Source: Variovorax sp. PMC12 (GTDB taxonomy: Bacteria; Pseudomonadota; Gammaproteobacteria; Burkholderiales; Burkholderiaceae_C). Taken from it: a DNA stretch of 64,000 nt. The translations under genes were made by a program, and so were the position numbers. Below the pieces are notes generated by a model that was not told the origin of the DNA, did not search any database, and saw only the letters and a program-made list of their open reading frames with translations. Each line of letters opens with the position of its first letter. Position 1 is the first letter of the stretch. The DNA lies in the NCBI RefSeq assembly GCF_003019815.1, contig NZ_CP027773.1:569001-633000 (forward strand), read 5' to 3'. Shown piece by piece: positions 7,759-16,526 of this stretch.

Positions 7759-10656
7759 TCAATGCCTCAGGGTCGCCGCGGGATCGCCGTAGTAGACGTA
7801 GAGCAATCCCAGCGGATTTCTCTTTTTCGCGTAGAGCTCGCGGCGGATGGCGGTCAGGGCATCGCTGACAGGTTCGCCTTTTCCAAGCCGTGTGATGAGC
7901 TGCATGCCCATTTCGTGACCGAGATGAGTCCACACCGGAACTTCCGTGACCAGCACGCCCTGCGCACCAAGCGCAAACAACGCGTCTTGCAGGCGGACGT
8001 GGGGAAGGGGAATCGACGGTCCGGTTTCGCACGCGTTGAGAATGACGAGCGGCGTTCCGGAAAGATAGGGCGCACGTGATTCCAGTTCTTCGGAGCTTTG
8101 CGCGTTCAGTAGTCTTTCGAGGCGGTAGCTTGTGACGAGGTCACCGTCATTGAAAGAGAGTTGCGGTTCCTGAGGAGCGGCGGTGCTTGCCGTTTGGGTC
8201 GCGCCAGAAGAAGCGTGAAGGAACGTAACGATGGCGGAGATCTGCTCTCGCTGACTCGTCAAAGCCTTGCCGAGAAAATCTGTTCCCGAGTCCACCTCCA
8301 GCAGGTCCGATACCGGAATGCTGCTCAATTGCTCGATCTGCTTTCTTGCGAAGGAAACACTGGAATCCGCGCTGCTGCCGTAGAGAGCGAATACGACCTT
8401 GCGTGCAAGGCTCCTGTTCCTGGTCGCCTCTTTTGGGGGACCACCCGTGCCGGCGCGCAGCACACTGAGATTGAATTGGAGCCCCCAGAATCTTGCTGCA
8501 TCGATGGTCTTGCCCGGGGGATGCAGGTACTGCCAGGGCAGCGAGATTCGATCGGTGACTATTTGAAGGCGCAGCGGGCGGCCCTTGGCCTGGGCCCCGG
8601 CCAACTCGAGTTTTCGCACGAGTGCACCCAGCCTGCTGTCGGAAGCTTGCGTGAACAGGTGCCGATAGAGTTGCTGGCCCGCGTCGGCGATGGTCTTGGC
8701 TACGTTTGTGGATTCCTCGGGAGTTAGAAGAAGACTCTCTTGCGATTCCGTGGATACGACGGCATCGGACCCAGTGGCACTCAGCCGCTTGATGAATTCG
8801 CCCTGCAAGCTGACTGCCGACATGGCACCGTAGGTCGATGTCGTCATCGCGGCGATGAGGTCCGGATCCGTCACTCCCGAATCGAATTTCACCGACTGCC
8901 CCTGGGCATCCAGCGCAAGTGGGCCCAGCAGTTTCTTCAAGTCTTCATTCTTGGGCTCGATCCGGATGCTGATGCTTCGTTCGCTTTCCTTGGTGGCATA
9001 GAGAACAACGTCGGGAGTCCAATCCGACGTGCCGGACGGTGCGGACGCCCCGGCGGCCGCAACATTCTCGGCAGAGGCTGCAGGCAAATCGCCTTCCGAA
9101 TCAACGCCGACAACGACCGACAAGCGGTCATGCTCCACGCCGGTCTTGTCGTTGATGATCAAGAGTTGCAAGGTTGCGGTGTAGGGCGTGTCCTGCGAAC
9201 CACGCTGGGGCGTGAACTGGAAGCTGACCTCATTCGAGCGATGCAGGCTCGGGCTGTAGGTGATCTTCTTCAGCGACTCCACATTCGGTTCGCAGAACGA
9301 GCATGCCAGGACTATCGTCAAGGAGACGTCTTCCCTGCTCTTCAGAATTTCGGGAGGCGGTGACATCGGCGCAAGAACCGAACTGGATCGTGCGGGACCG
9401 ATGCCGAAGCTCAGCGTGGCCATCTGTCGGGACTTCAGCACCGGCCGCCTGGGGAAATCCTTGCGTCGCTGGAGTTGCGGCGACAGGTCCGCGTTGTAGA
9501 CGATGGCTTCCGTGGTTGCCGCCGGCTGAGACGCGCTGCCAGCGGAAGTTGGAACAAGCGCCCAATCGGGCAAGGGGGCCGGAGGCGGCGGTTGGCTTGG
9601 TGCGACGTTGACGAAGTGTTTCTGTGCCAGTCCAAGATCACTCACCGCAAGTGCTCTTACGACAGCAGTTCTTTGCTTGGATGTTGTCGACCAACCGCCA
9701 ATCTTCAGCTTCTCGATGAGCGCGTCGTAGTCGTTTGCCGAAAAAAAGCTCGAACTCTTCGTGTCCAGCAGAACCAGTTGCCGGGCCGCGTTCTCGGAGC
9801 GCCTGACGCCGGCATTGTGCTCATCGATGATCGACTTGGCGTTGGTCAGAAGCTGGAGGCGAGCCAGAGCGGGCAGCTTGTCGAAGCTGGTCTTGTTGGC
9901 TACAAGCACGTAACCGCGATAGCGGTGGTTGCTCTCCAGGATCGAAAATCCGGAGGCGCGGTTGCCTGCGCGCGCGAGTTCCAACCATCCGATCTCGGTC
10001 GCGTCCACGGCGCCGTTCTCCAGCGCTACCGTTCTGACTGCACTGGCCAATGGAACCGGCGATGCACCCAAGGCCGTGAATTGACGCATCTCGGTTTCAT
10101 TCGTGGGGGTGCCGAGCTTGAGTCCCTTCAGATCGTCAAAGGCGAGCAGGGGTTTGCGCGATGCGATTTGCACCATGCCACCGTGCAGGTATCCCAGCCC
10201 TCTCAGCCCCTTCTTCTCGAGCGATTTCAAAAGTTTGCGGCCATCGACACTCGCTTCGAACTTGTCGACGGCGTCGAAGTCCTTGAAGAGGAAAATCGAA
10301 TTGAAGACAGCGAAGTCTGGAAACTGCGCAGTAAGGGTGTCGATAGGTATGACGGAAAGCTGGATCTGGTCCGTCTGGACTCTCTGCAAGACGTCCGACG
10401 CTTCCCCCGGCGGGCTTTCGGAAGTCTTGATCTGAAGTGCGTGTTCCGATGGATTGCCGAAGCGGCCCGCCAACTGCACGATGGGGGAACGATCCTGTGC
10501 GGGGAGCGAGCCCGGCACCTCCGCCCGCCAGATACTGGGCTGGGCAATGGCGTCAGGTGGAATGAATGCGAACAATGTTGCAACTAGGAAGGCCGCATGC
10601 CATGCACGCCTGCTCCGTGAAAATTCCCAGATGCGTGCCCGAACCTTGTACGACAT
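7759..10656 (-). CDS. Periplasmic DctP (TRAP receptor)-CHAT fusion protein
   Basis: 965 residues from the ATG at 10656, chosen because GGAGGT precedes it; an ATG 39 bases upstream is weaker. Order: Sec signal peptide (about residues 17-38, AWHAAFLVATLFAF then AIAQ); a DctP-like ligand domain (about 45-325) with FDDLKGLKLGTPTN, ALGASPVPL and ENGAVDATEIGWLE; a Pro/Ser-rich linker; a beta-rich middle region (about 430-520) with a CSFC pair; and a C-terminal CHAT domain (about 755-965) with SLPWQYLHPP, VTFLHASSG (H814), PLVILNACETG (C876) and LLYVYYGDP. CHAT is a caspase/separase-like cysteine-protease fold, and DctP domains bind carboxylates for TRAP transporters. No TRAP membrane genes are near. 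The usual His-Gly before the loop is altered. A ligand-sensing protease or an inactive scaffold are both possible. Confidence 0.8.
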   Translation of the reverse strand: MSYKVRARIWEFSRSRRAWHAAFLVATLFAFIPPDAIAQPSIWRAEVPGSLPAQDRSPIVQLAGRFGNPSEHALQIKTSESPPGEASDVLQRVQTDQIQLSVIPIDTLTAQFPDFAVFNSIFLFKDFDAVDKFEASVDGRKLLKSLEKKGLRGLGYLHGGMVQIASRKPLLAFDDLKGLKLGTPTNETEMRQFTALGASPVPLASAVRTVALENGAVDATEIGWLELARAGNRASGFSILESNHRYRGYVLVANKTSFDKLPALARLQLLTNAKSIIDEHNAGVRRSENAARQLVLLDTKSSSFFSANDYDALIEKLKIGGWSTTSKQRTAVVRALAVSDLGLAQKHFVNVAPSQPPPPAPLPDWALVPTSAGSASQPAATTEAIVYNADLSPQLQRRKDFPRRPVLKSRQMATLSFGIGPARSSSVLAPMSPPPEILKSREDVSLTIVLACSFCEPNVESLKKITYSPSLHRSNEVSFQFTPQRGSQDTPYTATLQLLIINDKTGVEHDRLSVVVGVDSEGDLPAASAENVAAAGASAPSGTSDWTPDVVLYATKESERSISIRIEPKNEDLKKLLGPLALDAQGQSVKFDSGVTDPDLIAAMTTSTYGAMSAVSLQGEFIKRLSATGSDAVVSTESQESLLLTPEESTNVAKTIADAGQQLYRHLFTQASDSRLGALVRKLELAGAQAKGRPLRLQIVTDRISLPWQYLHPPGKTIDAARFWGLQFNLSVLRAGTGGPPKEATRNRSLARKVVFALYGSSADSSVSFARKQIEQLSSIPVSDLLEVDSGTDFLGKALTSQREQISAIVTFLHASSGATQTASTAAPQEPQLSFNDGDLVTSYRLERLLNAQSSEELESRAPYLSGTPLVILNACETGPSIPLPHVRLQDALFALGAQGVLVTEVPVWTHLGHEMGMQLITRLGKGEPVSDALTAIRRELYAKKRNPLGLLYVYYGDPAATLRH

Positions 10657-10862
10657 GCGCAGACCTCCGCTAACGAAGGGCGCACAGTCGGTCATGCCTT
10701 GGGGTTTGTCAATCCGCGATCAGGGGATGACATTGACCAGGCAAAGTGCTACAGCAGCAATGGAGTCTTGCGCAGGATGTTGTCGGCCAGACTCGCCGGG
10801 CACCCGGGCATGGAATCGGTGATACCTTCGCGCGACCTTGAGCGATCCACCGAAGGACCGAA

Positions 10863-11831
10863 GTGAAGAAGAACAAACTCGCTACGTTGTTGCTCGCCAG
10901 CCTGCTGGCTCTTGGCGCAAGTGCACAGGAGTGGCCGTCCAGACCCGTTCGCGTGATCGTTCCCGCGCCGGCCGGCAGCTCGCTCGACGTGATCGCGCGC
11001 ACGCTGGCCGACCGCCTGCGCGTGATCTGGAAGCAGCCCGTGGTCATCGAGACCAAGGCCGGCGCCGGCGGGCTGATCGGCATGGACACGGTGGCCAAGG
11101 CGCCGCACGACGGCTACACGCTGGGCATCGGCTTCAACGGCCCGATCGCATTCGGGCCCTACATGTACCGGCGCATGCCCTATGCGCCGTCCCGCGACCT
11201 AGTGCCCATCGTGCTCACGACCTCGCAGCCCAATGTGCTGGCCGTGCAGGAGAGCAACCCGGCGAACACGCTGCCCGAATTCGTCGACTGGGCCAGGAAG
11301 CAGGGCTCGAAGTTCAGCTATGCGTCCGTGGGCGCGGGCAGTTCGTCGCACCTCACGATGGAGCTGCTGCGCAGCGTGACGAAGATGGAGGCGGTGCACG
11401 TGCCGTACTCGGGCTCGCCGCCCGCAGGGCTGTCGCTTGCCGCGGGCGACACGCAGGCGCTGTTCACGGTGGCGCCTGCGTTGCTGCCGCTGATCCAGGG
11501 CCATCGGGTGAAGCTCATCGCGGTGACCAGCGCCACCCGCTCGGAACTCATGAAAGACTTGCCGACGGTGGCCGAGGCGGGCTACGCAGGATTCGAGTCG
11601 CTGGCCTGGAACGGCTTCTTCACCGCGACCGGCACGCCGCCCGAGGTGGTGCACCGCATCAACGCGGACGTCAACGCCGTGCTGCGCGAGCCGGCGGTGC
11701 GCGAACTGCTGGCCAACCAGGGGCTGGTGGCGGGCGGCGGTTCGCCCGAGGAATTCAAGGCCTTCATCGATAGCGAGGCGCGCAAGTGGGGTGCGATCAT
11801 CGCCAAGGTCGGCATCCGTCTTGATCAGTGA
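10863..11831 (+). CDS. Bug/TctC-type extracytoplasmic solute receptor
   Basis: 322 residues with a GTG start. A Sec signal peptide (KKNKLATLLLASLLALGASA) is followed by EWPSRPVRVIVPAPAGSSLDVIARTLADRL, the Bug-family opening, and KAPHDGYTLGIG. The PTVAEAGYAGFES and GVAxx-type C-terminal half are also family-typical. Such receptors bind small organic acids or nicotinate-like ligands; most in Burkholderiales are orphans without adjacent TctAB membrane subunits, as here. The next gene, a nitrobindin-like protein, starts about 44 bases downstream and may be co-transcribed. Confidence 0.92.
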   Translation: MKKNKLATLLLASLLALGASAQEWPSRPVRVIVPAPAGSSLDVIARTLADRLRVIWKQPVVIETKAGAGGLIGMDTVAKAPHDGYTLGIGFNGPIAFGPYMYRRMPYAPSRDLVPIVLTTSQPNVLAVQESNPANTLPEFVDWARKQGSKFSYASVGAGSSSHLTMELLRSVTKMEAVHVPYSGSPPAGLSLAAGDTQALFTVAPALLPLIQGHRVKLIAVTSATRSELMKDLPTVAEAGYAGFESLAWNGFFTATGTPPEVVHRINADVNAVLREPAVRELLANQGLVAGGGSPEEFKAFIDSEARKWGAIIAKVGIRLDQ

Positions 11832-11875
11832 CCAGCTTGTCGTCCACACTCCCGCAAAACTCCAGGAAGAAAAAA

Positions 11876-12598
11876 ATGGCCGAGCTCCCGGACTCCCCTG
11901 AATTTCCCGAAGACATCTATACCGAACCGGAGCCCGATCCGCATACGCTTGCCAACCTCGGCCCGCTGACCGGCCTCGCGGGCGTGTGGATCGGCACTTC
12001 CGGCCACGACGTGAGCCCGAAGCCCGAAGGCCCTGAAGCCGAAGCGTTCATCGAGCATGCGGAGTTCCAGCCCATCGACGCGCAGACCAACGGCCCGCAG
12101 ATCTTCTACGGGCTGCGCTATCACCTGCGCATCGTCAAGCCCGACGACGTCGAAACCTTCCACGACCAGGTCGGCTACTGGCTCTGGGAGCCCGCCACGG
12201 GCGCGCTGGTGCAGACGCTGTCGATCCCGCGCGGGCTGACGGCCATGGCCGCCGGCCAGGCGAAGGCCGGCGACCGCAGTTTCAGGCTGGAGGCGGTGCG
12301 CGGCGGAGAGACCAACGGCATCCTGGCCAACCCGTTCCTGGAGCATGCATTCAAGACGCTGCGCTACAGCATCGCCGTCACCATCCACGACGACCGCAGC
12401 TGGTCGTACGAGCAGGAAACCGTGTTGAGCGTGCGCGGCCAGGCCGAGCCCTTCAGCCACACCGACCGCAACCTGCTGCGCAAGGTCGGCGAGCCCACGC
12501 CCAATCCGACGGCGCTGGCCGCCATGGCGGAGGCGGCAAGGAAGAGCGCAATCGACGTTGCCAGTGCCGGGGTGACTCCCCGGGCGACACCGGTCTGA
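11876..12598 (+). CDS. FABP-like / nitrobindin-like heme-binding beta-barrel protein
   Basis: 240 residues from the ATG at 11876, which follows AGGAAG; an in-frame ATG at 11828 overlaps the Bug gene and adds a non-conserved leader. Near residue 27 is GPLTGLAGVWIGTSGHD, the LxGxWxGxG signature of the nitrobindin / THAP4 C-terminal domain. Further strands include GLRYHLRIV, FHDQVGYWLWEPATG and RSWSYEQETVL. Nitrobindins hold ferric heme in a beta-barrel and react with NO or peroxynitrite. The proximal His cannot be assigned with confidence by eye, so a heme role is inferred from the family. Confidence 0.72.
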   Translation: MAELPDSPEFPEDIYTEPEPDPHTLANLGPLTGLAGVWIGTSGHDVSPKPEGPEAEAFIEHAEFQPIDAQTNGPQIFYGLRYHLRIVKPDDVETFHDQVGYWLWEPATGALVQTLSIPRGLTAMAAGQAKAGDRSFRLEAVRGGETNGILANPFLEHAFKTLRYSIAVTIHDDRSWSYEQETVLSVRGQAEPFSHTDRNLLRKVGEPTPNPTALAAMAEAARKSAIDVASAGVTPRATPV

Positions 12599-12668
12599 GC
12601 TTCGCGAGCCCGGCCGTTCCGCAGTAGCCGGGCGTGCTGGCCGGCGGCACGCGATGCCCGCGCCGGGC

Positions 12669-13586
12669 TCAATCCAGCCGCAGCGAGCCGAGCCGCGCGA
12701 CGATCAGGTCGTACAGCGTCTGCGCCGCCACCGACAGGCTGCCTTCGCGCCGCTGCACCAGGTACAGCGTGCGCGTGAGCGCGGGCAGGGGCAGCGGGCG
12801 GGTCACCAGCGTTTCGCGCTGGAAGTGGAACAGCGTGAGCGCCGGCACCACGCTGATGCCCAGGCCCGCCTCGACCAGCCCCATCACGGTGGCCAGGTGC
12901 TCGACCTCGAACACCGCGTTCAGCCGCTGCGGATGCAGCGCGGCGTCCAGTGCCTGCCGCACGCTGCTGTTGCGCGCCATCTGTATGAACGGATGCGGCG
13001 CGATTTTCTTGACCGTGAGGCGCGGCTCGCGCGCCAGTGGATGGTCGGTGCGGCACACCAGGTGAAAGCGGTCGCTGCACAGCTTGCGCGCGCGCAGGTC
13101 GCTGCCCGCCGCGGCCTCCGCGCCCGAGGCGGCGAGCGCGAAGTCGGACTGGCCGCCGCGCACCAGCGCGATGCAGGCGTCGGACAGTGCGTCGTCAAGG
13201 TCGACGCGGATGCCGGGCCAGGCCTGCATGAATTCCGCGAACACCGCGGGCAGCCAGCCGGCCGCGAGCGAGGGCAGGGCGGCCACGCGCACGCGGCCCT
13301 TGCGGCGCTCCACGTGGTCTGCCAGGTCGACCATCGCGTTGCCCATGTCGTCGAGCAGCCGGCGCGCCGAGCCTTCGAACAGCAGCCCCTCGGGCGTGAG
13401 CTGCACGCTGCGCGTGTCGCGGTCGAACAGGCGCGTGCCGACGGCGTCTTCGAGCGTGCGGATGAGCGCGCTGAAGGCCGGCTGCGACAGGTGGCTGGTC
13501 TGCGCGGCGCGCGTGAAGTTGCGGTGCTCGGCCAGCGCGAGAAAGGCGCGCAGCTGCCGCGTGGAGAGGTCTGGCGTCTTTTTCAT
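12669..13586 (-). CDS. LysR-family transcriptional regulator
   Basis: 305 residues. The winged helix-turn-helix lies at about residues 9-66 (LRAFLALAEHRNFTRAAQTS, then HLSQPAFSALIRTLEDAVGT). The substrate-binding periplasmic-like domain follows from about 92. It is divergent from the AtuA gene with a 103-base shared region (13587-13689) that would hold the operator, so it probably controls the AtuA - AtuA C-terminal partner - Bug - hydrolase cluster. The inducer is unknown. Confidence 0.92.
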   Translation of the reverse strand: MKKTPDLSTRQLRAFLALAEHRNFTRAAQTSHLSQPAFSALIRTLEDAVGTRLFDRDTRSVQLTPEGLLFEGSARRLLDDMGNAMVDLADHVERRKGRVRVAALPSLAAGWLPAVFAEFMQAWPGIRVDLDDALSDACIALVRGGQSDFALAASGAEAAAGSDLRARKLCSDRFHLVCRTDHPLAREPRLTVKKIAPHPFIQMARNSSVRQALDAALHPQRLNAVFEVEHLATVMGLVEAGLGISVVPALTLFHFQRETLVTRPLPLPALTRTLYLVQRREGSLSVAAQTLYDLIVARLGSLRLD

Positions 13587-13689
13587 GCCTCGGGGTTCCG
13601 GTGGCCGGATACGTTATTTGAAAAGCAGATCAATCGATCCGTATTTTCGATTTTTGCGGATGATGGCGGGCTGCCTACAGTGCGGCTCG

Positions 13690-15084
13690 ATGACTTCCAT
13701 TGCTGCAACGCCCACGCTGTTGATCGGATGCGCGGCCGGCTTCTCGGGTGACCGCACCGACGCCGCCGGCCCGGTGGTCGACACGCTGATCGCGCGTCTC
13801 GCGCAAGGCCCCGCGGGGCGGCGCGCGTTCCTCATCTTCGAGACGCTGGCCGAGCGCACGCTGGCGCTGGCGCAACTGCGCCGCCGCGCCAACCCCGATG
13901 CCGGCTACGAACCGCTGCTCGACGACATGCTGCGGCCGGTGCTGGCGCGCTGCCTGGCGCACGGCATCCGCATCGTGAGCAACTTCGGCGCCGCCAACCC
14001 GCGCGCCGCCGCCCGGCACATCGCCCGCATGGCGCGCGAACTGGGCGCCAGCGCCCCGCGCATCGCGGTGGTGGAGGGCGACGACCTCTCGGGCGCCGGG
14101 CATCGCGCGGTGCTGCGCGAAGCGCTCGGCGCGCGAATGGAAGGGCTGCGCGTGGTCAGTGCCAATGCCTACATCGGCGCCGAGCCGATTGCCGCCGCGC
14201 TCGACGCGGGCGCGCAGATCGTGGTGTGCGGCCGGGTGGCCGACCCGTCGCTCACCGTGGGGCCGGCCATGTCGCATTTCGGCTGGCGCGCCGACGACTG
14301 GGACCGGCTGGGCCGCGCCACCATGGCCGGCCATCTGCTCGAATGCGGCGCGCAGGTGTGCGGCGGCTACTTTGCCGACCCCGGCTACAAGGACGTGCCG
14401 GGGCTCGAGTCGGTCGGCTTTCCCATCGCGGAGATCGACGCCGACGGCGGCTGCGTCATCGGCAAGGCCGACGGCACCGGCGGCCTCGTGACCGAAGCCA
14501 CGGTGAAGGAGCAACTGCTCTACGAAGTGCACGACCCCGCCGCCTACCTGACGCCCGACGTGGTCGCCGACATCGCCGACGCCGAGGTGCGCGCGCTGCC
14601 CGGCGCCGACCGCGTCGAGCTGCGCGGCGTGCGCGGGCACGAGCGGCCGCGCAACTACAAGGTCAACGTCTGCCATGAAGGCGGCTGGCTGGCCGAGGGC
14701 GAGATTTCCTACGCCGGCCCTCGCGCCGAAGCGCGCGCGCGGCTCGCGGCCGAGGTGCTGAAGAAGCGGCTCGACGGCCTTGCGCTGCGCGTCGACCTGA
14801 TCGGCGCGCTGAGCATCCTCGGCGACGACGCGGGCCGCGCACTGGCGGACACGCCCGACAGCGGCCTGCGCGACGTGCGCCTGCGCGTCGCGGCCACCCA
14901 TGCCGACCGTGCCCAGGCCGAACGGCTTGGCCGCGAGGTGACCGCGCTCTACACCTGCGGTCCGGCCGGCGGCGGCGGCGTGCGCACCGCGCTCACGCCG
15001 CGGCTCAACACGCTGTCGTGCCTGCTCTCGCGCGAGGCGGTGCCGGTGCGCTTCGAGCTGCTGGCCGCGGAGGAACTGGCATGA
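13690..15084 (+). CDS. AtuA-family (DUF1446) protein
   Basis: 464 residues. LLIGCAAGFSGDR at the N-terminus, IVSNFGAANPRAAARH near residue 97, IVVCGRVADPSLTVGP near 178 and VCGGYFADPGYKDVPG near 223 are characteristic of the DUF1446 / AtuA family. AtuA is needed for acyclic terpene (citronellol, geraniol) use in Pseudomonas but its reaction is not settled. In Burkholderiales many AtuA paralogues sit with Bug receptors and act in other pathways, so terpene use is not implied. The stop overlaps the start of the AtuA C-terminal partner (ATGA). Confidence 0.88.
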   Translation: MTSIAATPTLLIGCAAGFSGDRTDAAGPVVDTLIARLAQGPAGRRAFLIFETLAERTLALAQLRRRANPDAGYEPLLDDMLRPVLARCLAHGIRIVSNFGAANPRAAARHIARMARELGASAPRIAVVEGDDLSGAGHRAVLREALGARMEGLRVVSANAYIGAEPIAAALDAGAQIVVCGRVADPSLTVGPAMSHFGWRADDWDRLGRATMAGHLLECGAQVCGGYFADPGYKDVPGLESVGFPIAEIDADGGCVIGKADGTGGLVTEATVKEQLLYEVHDPAAYLTPDVVADIADAEVRALPGADRVELRGVRGHERPRNYKVNVCHEGGWLAEGEISYAGPRAEARARLAAEVLKKRLDGLALRVDLIGALSILGDDAGRALADTPDSGLRDVRLRVAATHADRAQAERLGREVTALYTCGPAGGGGVRTALTPRLNTLSCLLSREAVPVRFELLAAEELA

Positions 15085-15449
15085 GCAATATTCCTGAAGA
15101 CACCATCGAGGTGCCTCTCTACCGCGCGGCCCACGGCCGCACCGGCGACAAGGGCGACCGCTCCAACATCAGCGTCATCGCCTGGCACCCCGGGCTGTAT
15201 CCGCTGCTGGCCGAGCAACTCACGCCCGAGCGCGTGGCCGCGCAGTTCCGCCACCGTGCACCGTCGCAGGTGCAGCGCTTCCTGCTGCCGAAACTGCATG
15301 CGATGAACTTCGTGCTCGACGCGGTGCTCGACGGCGGCGTCAACGATGCGCTGAATCTCGATGCGCACGGCAAGGCGCTTTCCTTCCTGCTGCTCGACAT
15401 GCCCGTTCGCGTGCCGCGCCCGCTCGTGCCTTTGCTGGGCGGACCGTAG
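15081..15449 (+). CDS. AtuA C-terminal-domain partner protein
   Basis: 122 residues. VPLYRAAHGRTGDKGDRSNI near residue 11, then SVIAWHP and PSQVQRFLLPKLHAMNFVLD, match the small domain that follows AtuA in the fused proteins. Here it is a separate gene translated from an ATG that overlaps the AtuA stop. RTGDKGDRSNIS is the conserved signature. The two polypeptides probably form one complex. The following Bug receptor starts 48 bases later and appears to be in the same transcript. Confidence 0.85.
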   Translation: MSNIPEDTIEVPLYRAAHGRTGDKGDRSNISVIAWHPGLYPLLAEQLTPERVAAQFRHRAPSQVQRFLLPKLHAMNFVLDAVLDGGVNDALNLDAHGKALSFLLLDMPVRVPRPLVPLLGGP

Positions 15450-15497
15450 CCGGCTTCCACCTTTTCCACTGCCCCTTCCAATTCCGGAGACAAAACA

Positions 15498-16463
15498 ATG
15501 AAACGATTCCCCCTGACCGTGCTGACCACCGCGCTGGCGCTCGCGCCGCTGCTGGGCCATGCACAGGCCTTCCCGGAGAAAGCCATCACCTTCGTGGTGC
15601 CCTTCGCGGCCGGCACGGCCACCGACCAGATTGCGCGCGCGCTCGGCAACCAGATCGCGGCCAAGACCAAGCAGGCCGTCATCATCGACAACAAGGCCGG
15701 CGCCAGCGGCTTCATCGCGTCGCAGAACGTGGCGAAGGCGCCTGCCGACGGCTACACGGTGCTGATCACCACCAACACCACGCATGCCGCCAACGAACAC
15801 CTGTTCAAGAAGCTGCCCTACGACCCGGTGAAAGACTTCGCACCCGTCGCCGCCTTGGGCAAGGGCGGGCAGATCATGGTGGTGAACCCGTCGTTCCCGG
15901 CGAAGAGCGTGGCCGAGTTCATCGCGCTCGCGAAGAAGGAGCCGGGCAAGTACAGCTTCGGCAGCGGCAGTTCGTCGAGCCGCATGGCCGGCGAGCTGCT
16001 GCAGCAGATGGCCGACATCAAGCTGCTGCACGTGCCGTACAAGAGCAACACGCTCGCGGTGACCGACCTGCTGGGCAGCCAGATCAACATGATGATCACC
16101 GACACCGCCACCGGCCTGCCGCAGGTCAAGGCCGGCAAGCTGCGCGCGCTGGGCATCTCCAGTTCCGCGCGCTCGCCGCTCGCGCCCGACGTGCCCACCA
16201 TTTCCGAAGCCGGCGTGAAGGGCTATGAGATGGGCTACTGGTTCGCCGCGTATGCGCCGGCGAAGACGCCGCCGGCCGTGGTCAAGCGGCTCAACGAACT
16301 GCTGGTGAAGGCCGCGAAGAGCGAGGCGGCGAAGGCCGCGTTCTACGAACCCACCGGCACCGAAGTGTTCACCACCTCGCCAGAGGAGCTTGCCAAGTTC
16401 CAGGCGGCCGAATCGCAGAAGTGGGGCCGCATCGTGAAGGCCGCCGGCATCGAGGCCGAGTAG
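15498..16463 (+). CDS. Bug/TctC-type extracytoplasmic solute receptor
   Basis: 321 residues. A Sec signal peptide (TVLTTALALAPLLGHAQA) precedes FPEKAITFVVPFAAGTATDQ, and ADGYTVLITTNTTHAANEHL follows near residue 89. The second half includes VPTISEAGVKGYEMGYWFA, as in other Bug proteins. It is well supplied with a GGAGA ribosome site. Its place between the AtuA pair and a lipoprotein hydrolase suggests that it binds the substrate of that pathway. No TctAB partner is adjacent, so uptake would depend on membrane subunits encoded elsewhere. Confidence 0.92.
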   Translation: MKRFPLTVLTTALALAPLLGHAQAFPEKAITFVVPFAAGTATDQIARALGNQIAAKTKQAVIIDNKAGASGFIASQNVAKAPADGYTVLITTNTTHAANEHLFKKLPYDPVKDFAPVAALGKGGQIMVVNPSFPAKSVAEFIALAKKEPGKYSFGSGSSSSRMAGELLQQMADIKLLHVPYKSNTLAVTDLLGSQINMMITDTATGLPQVKAGKLRALGISSSARSPLAPDVPTISEAGVKGYEMGYWFAAYAPAKTPPAVVKRLNELLVKAAKSEAAKAAFYEPTGTEVFTTSPEELAKFQAAESQKWGRIVKAAGIEAE

Positions 16464-16526
16464 CCCGCGCGCCGTAGCGGGGATCGGCGCCGCGACGACA
16501 CAAGACACACAACAGGAGACAAGACC

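Noticed and set aside
7759..10656. A known CHAT-based defence system (Craspase, gasdermin or TPR-CHAT type)
   Set aside because: No CRISPR array, Cas gene, gasdermin-like gene or TPR repeat is nearby, and the protein is predicted to be exported.
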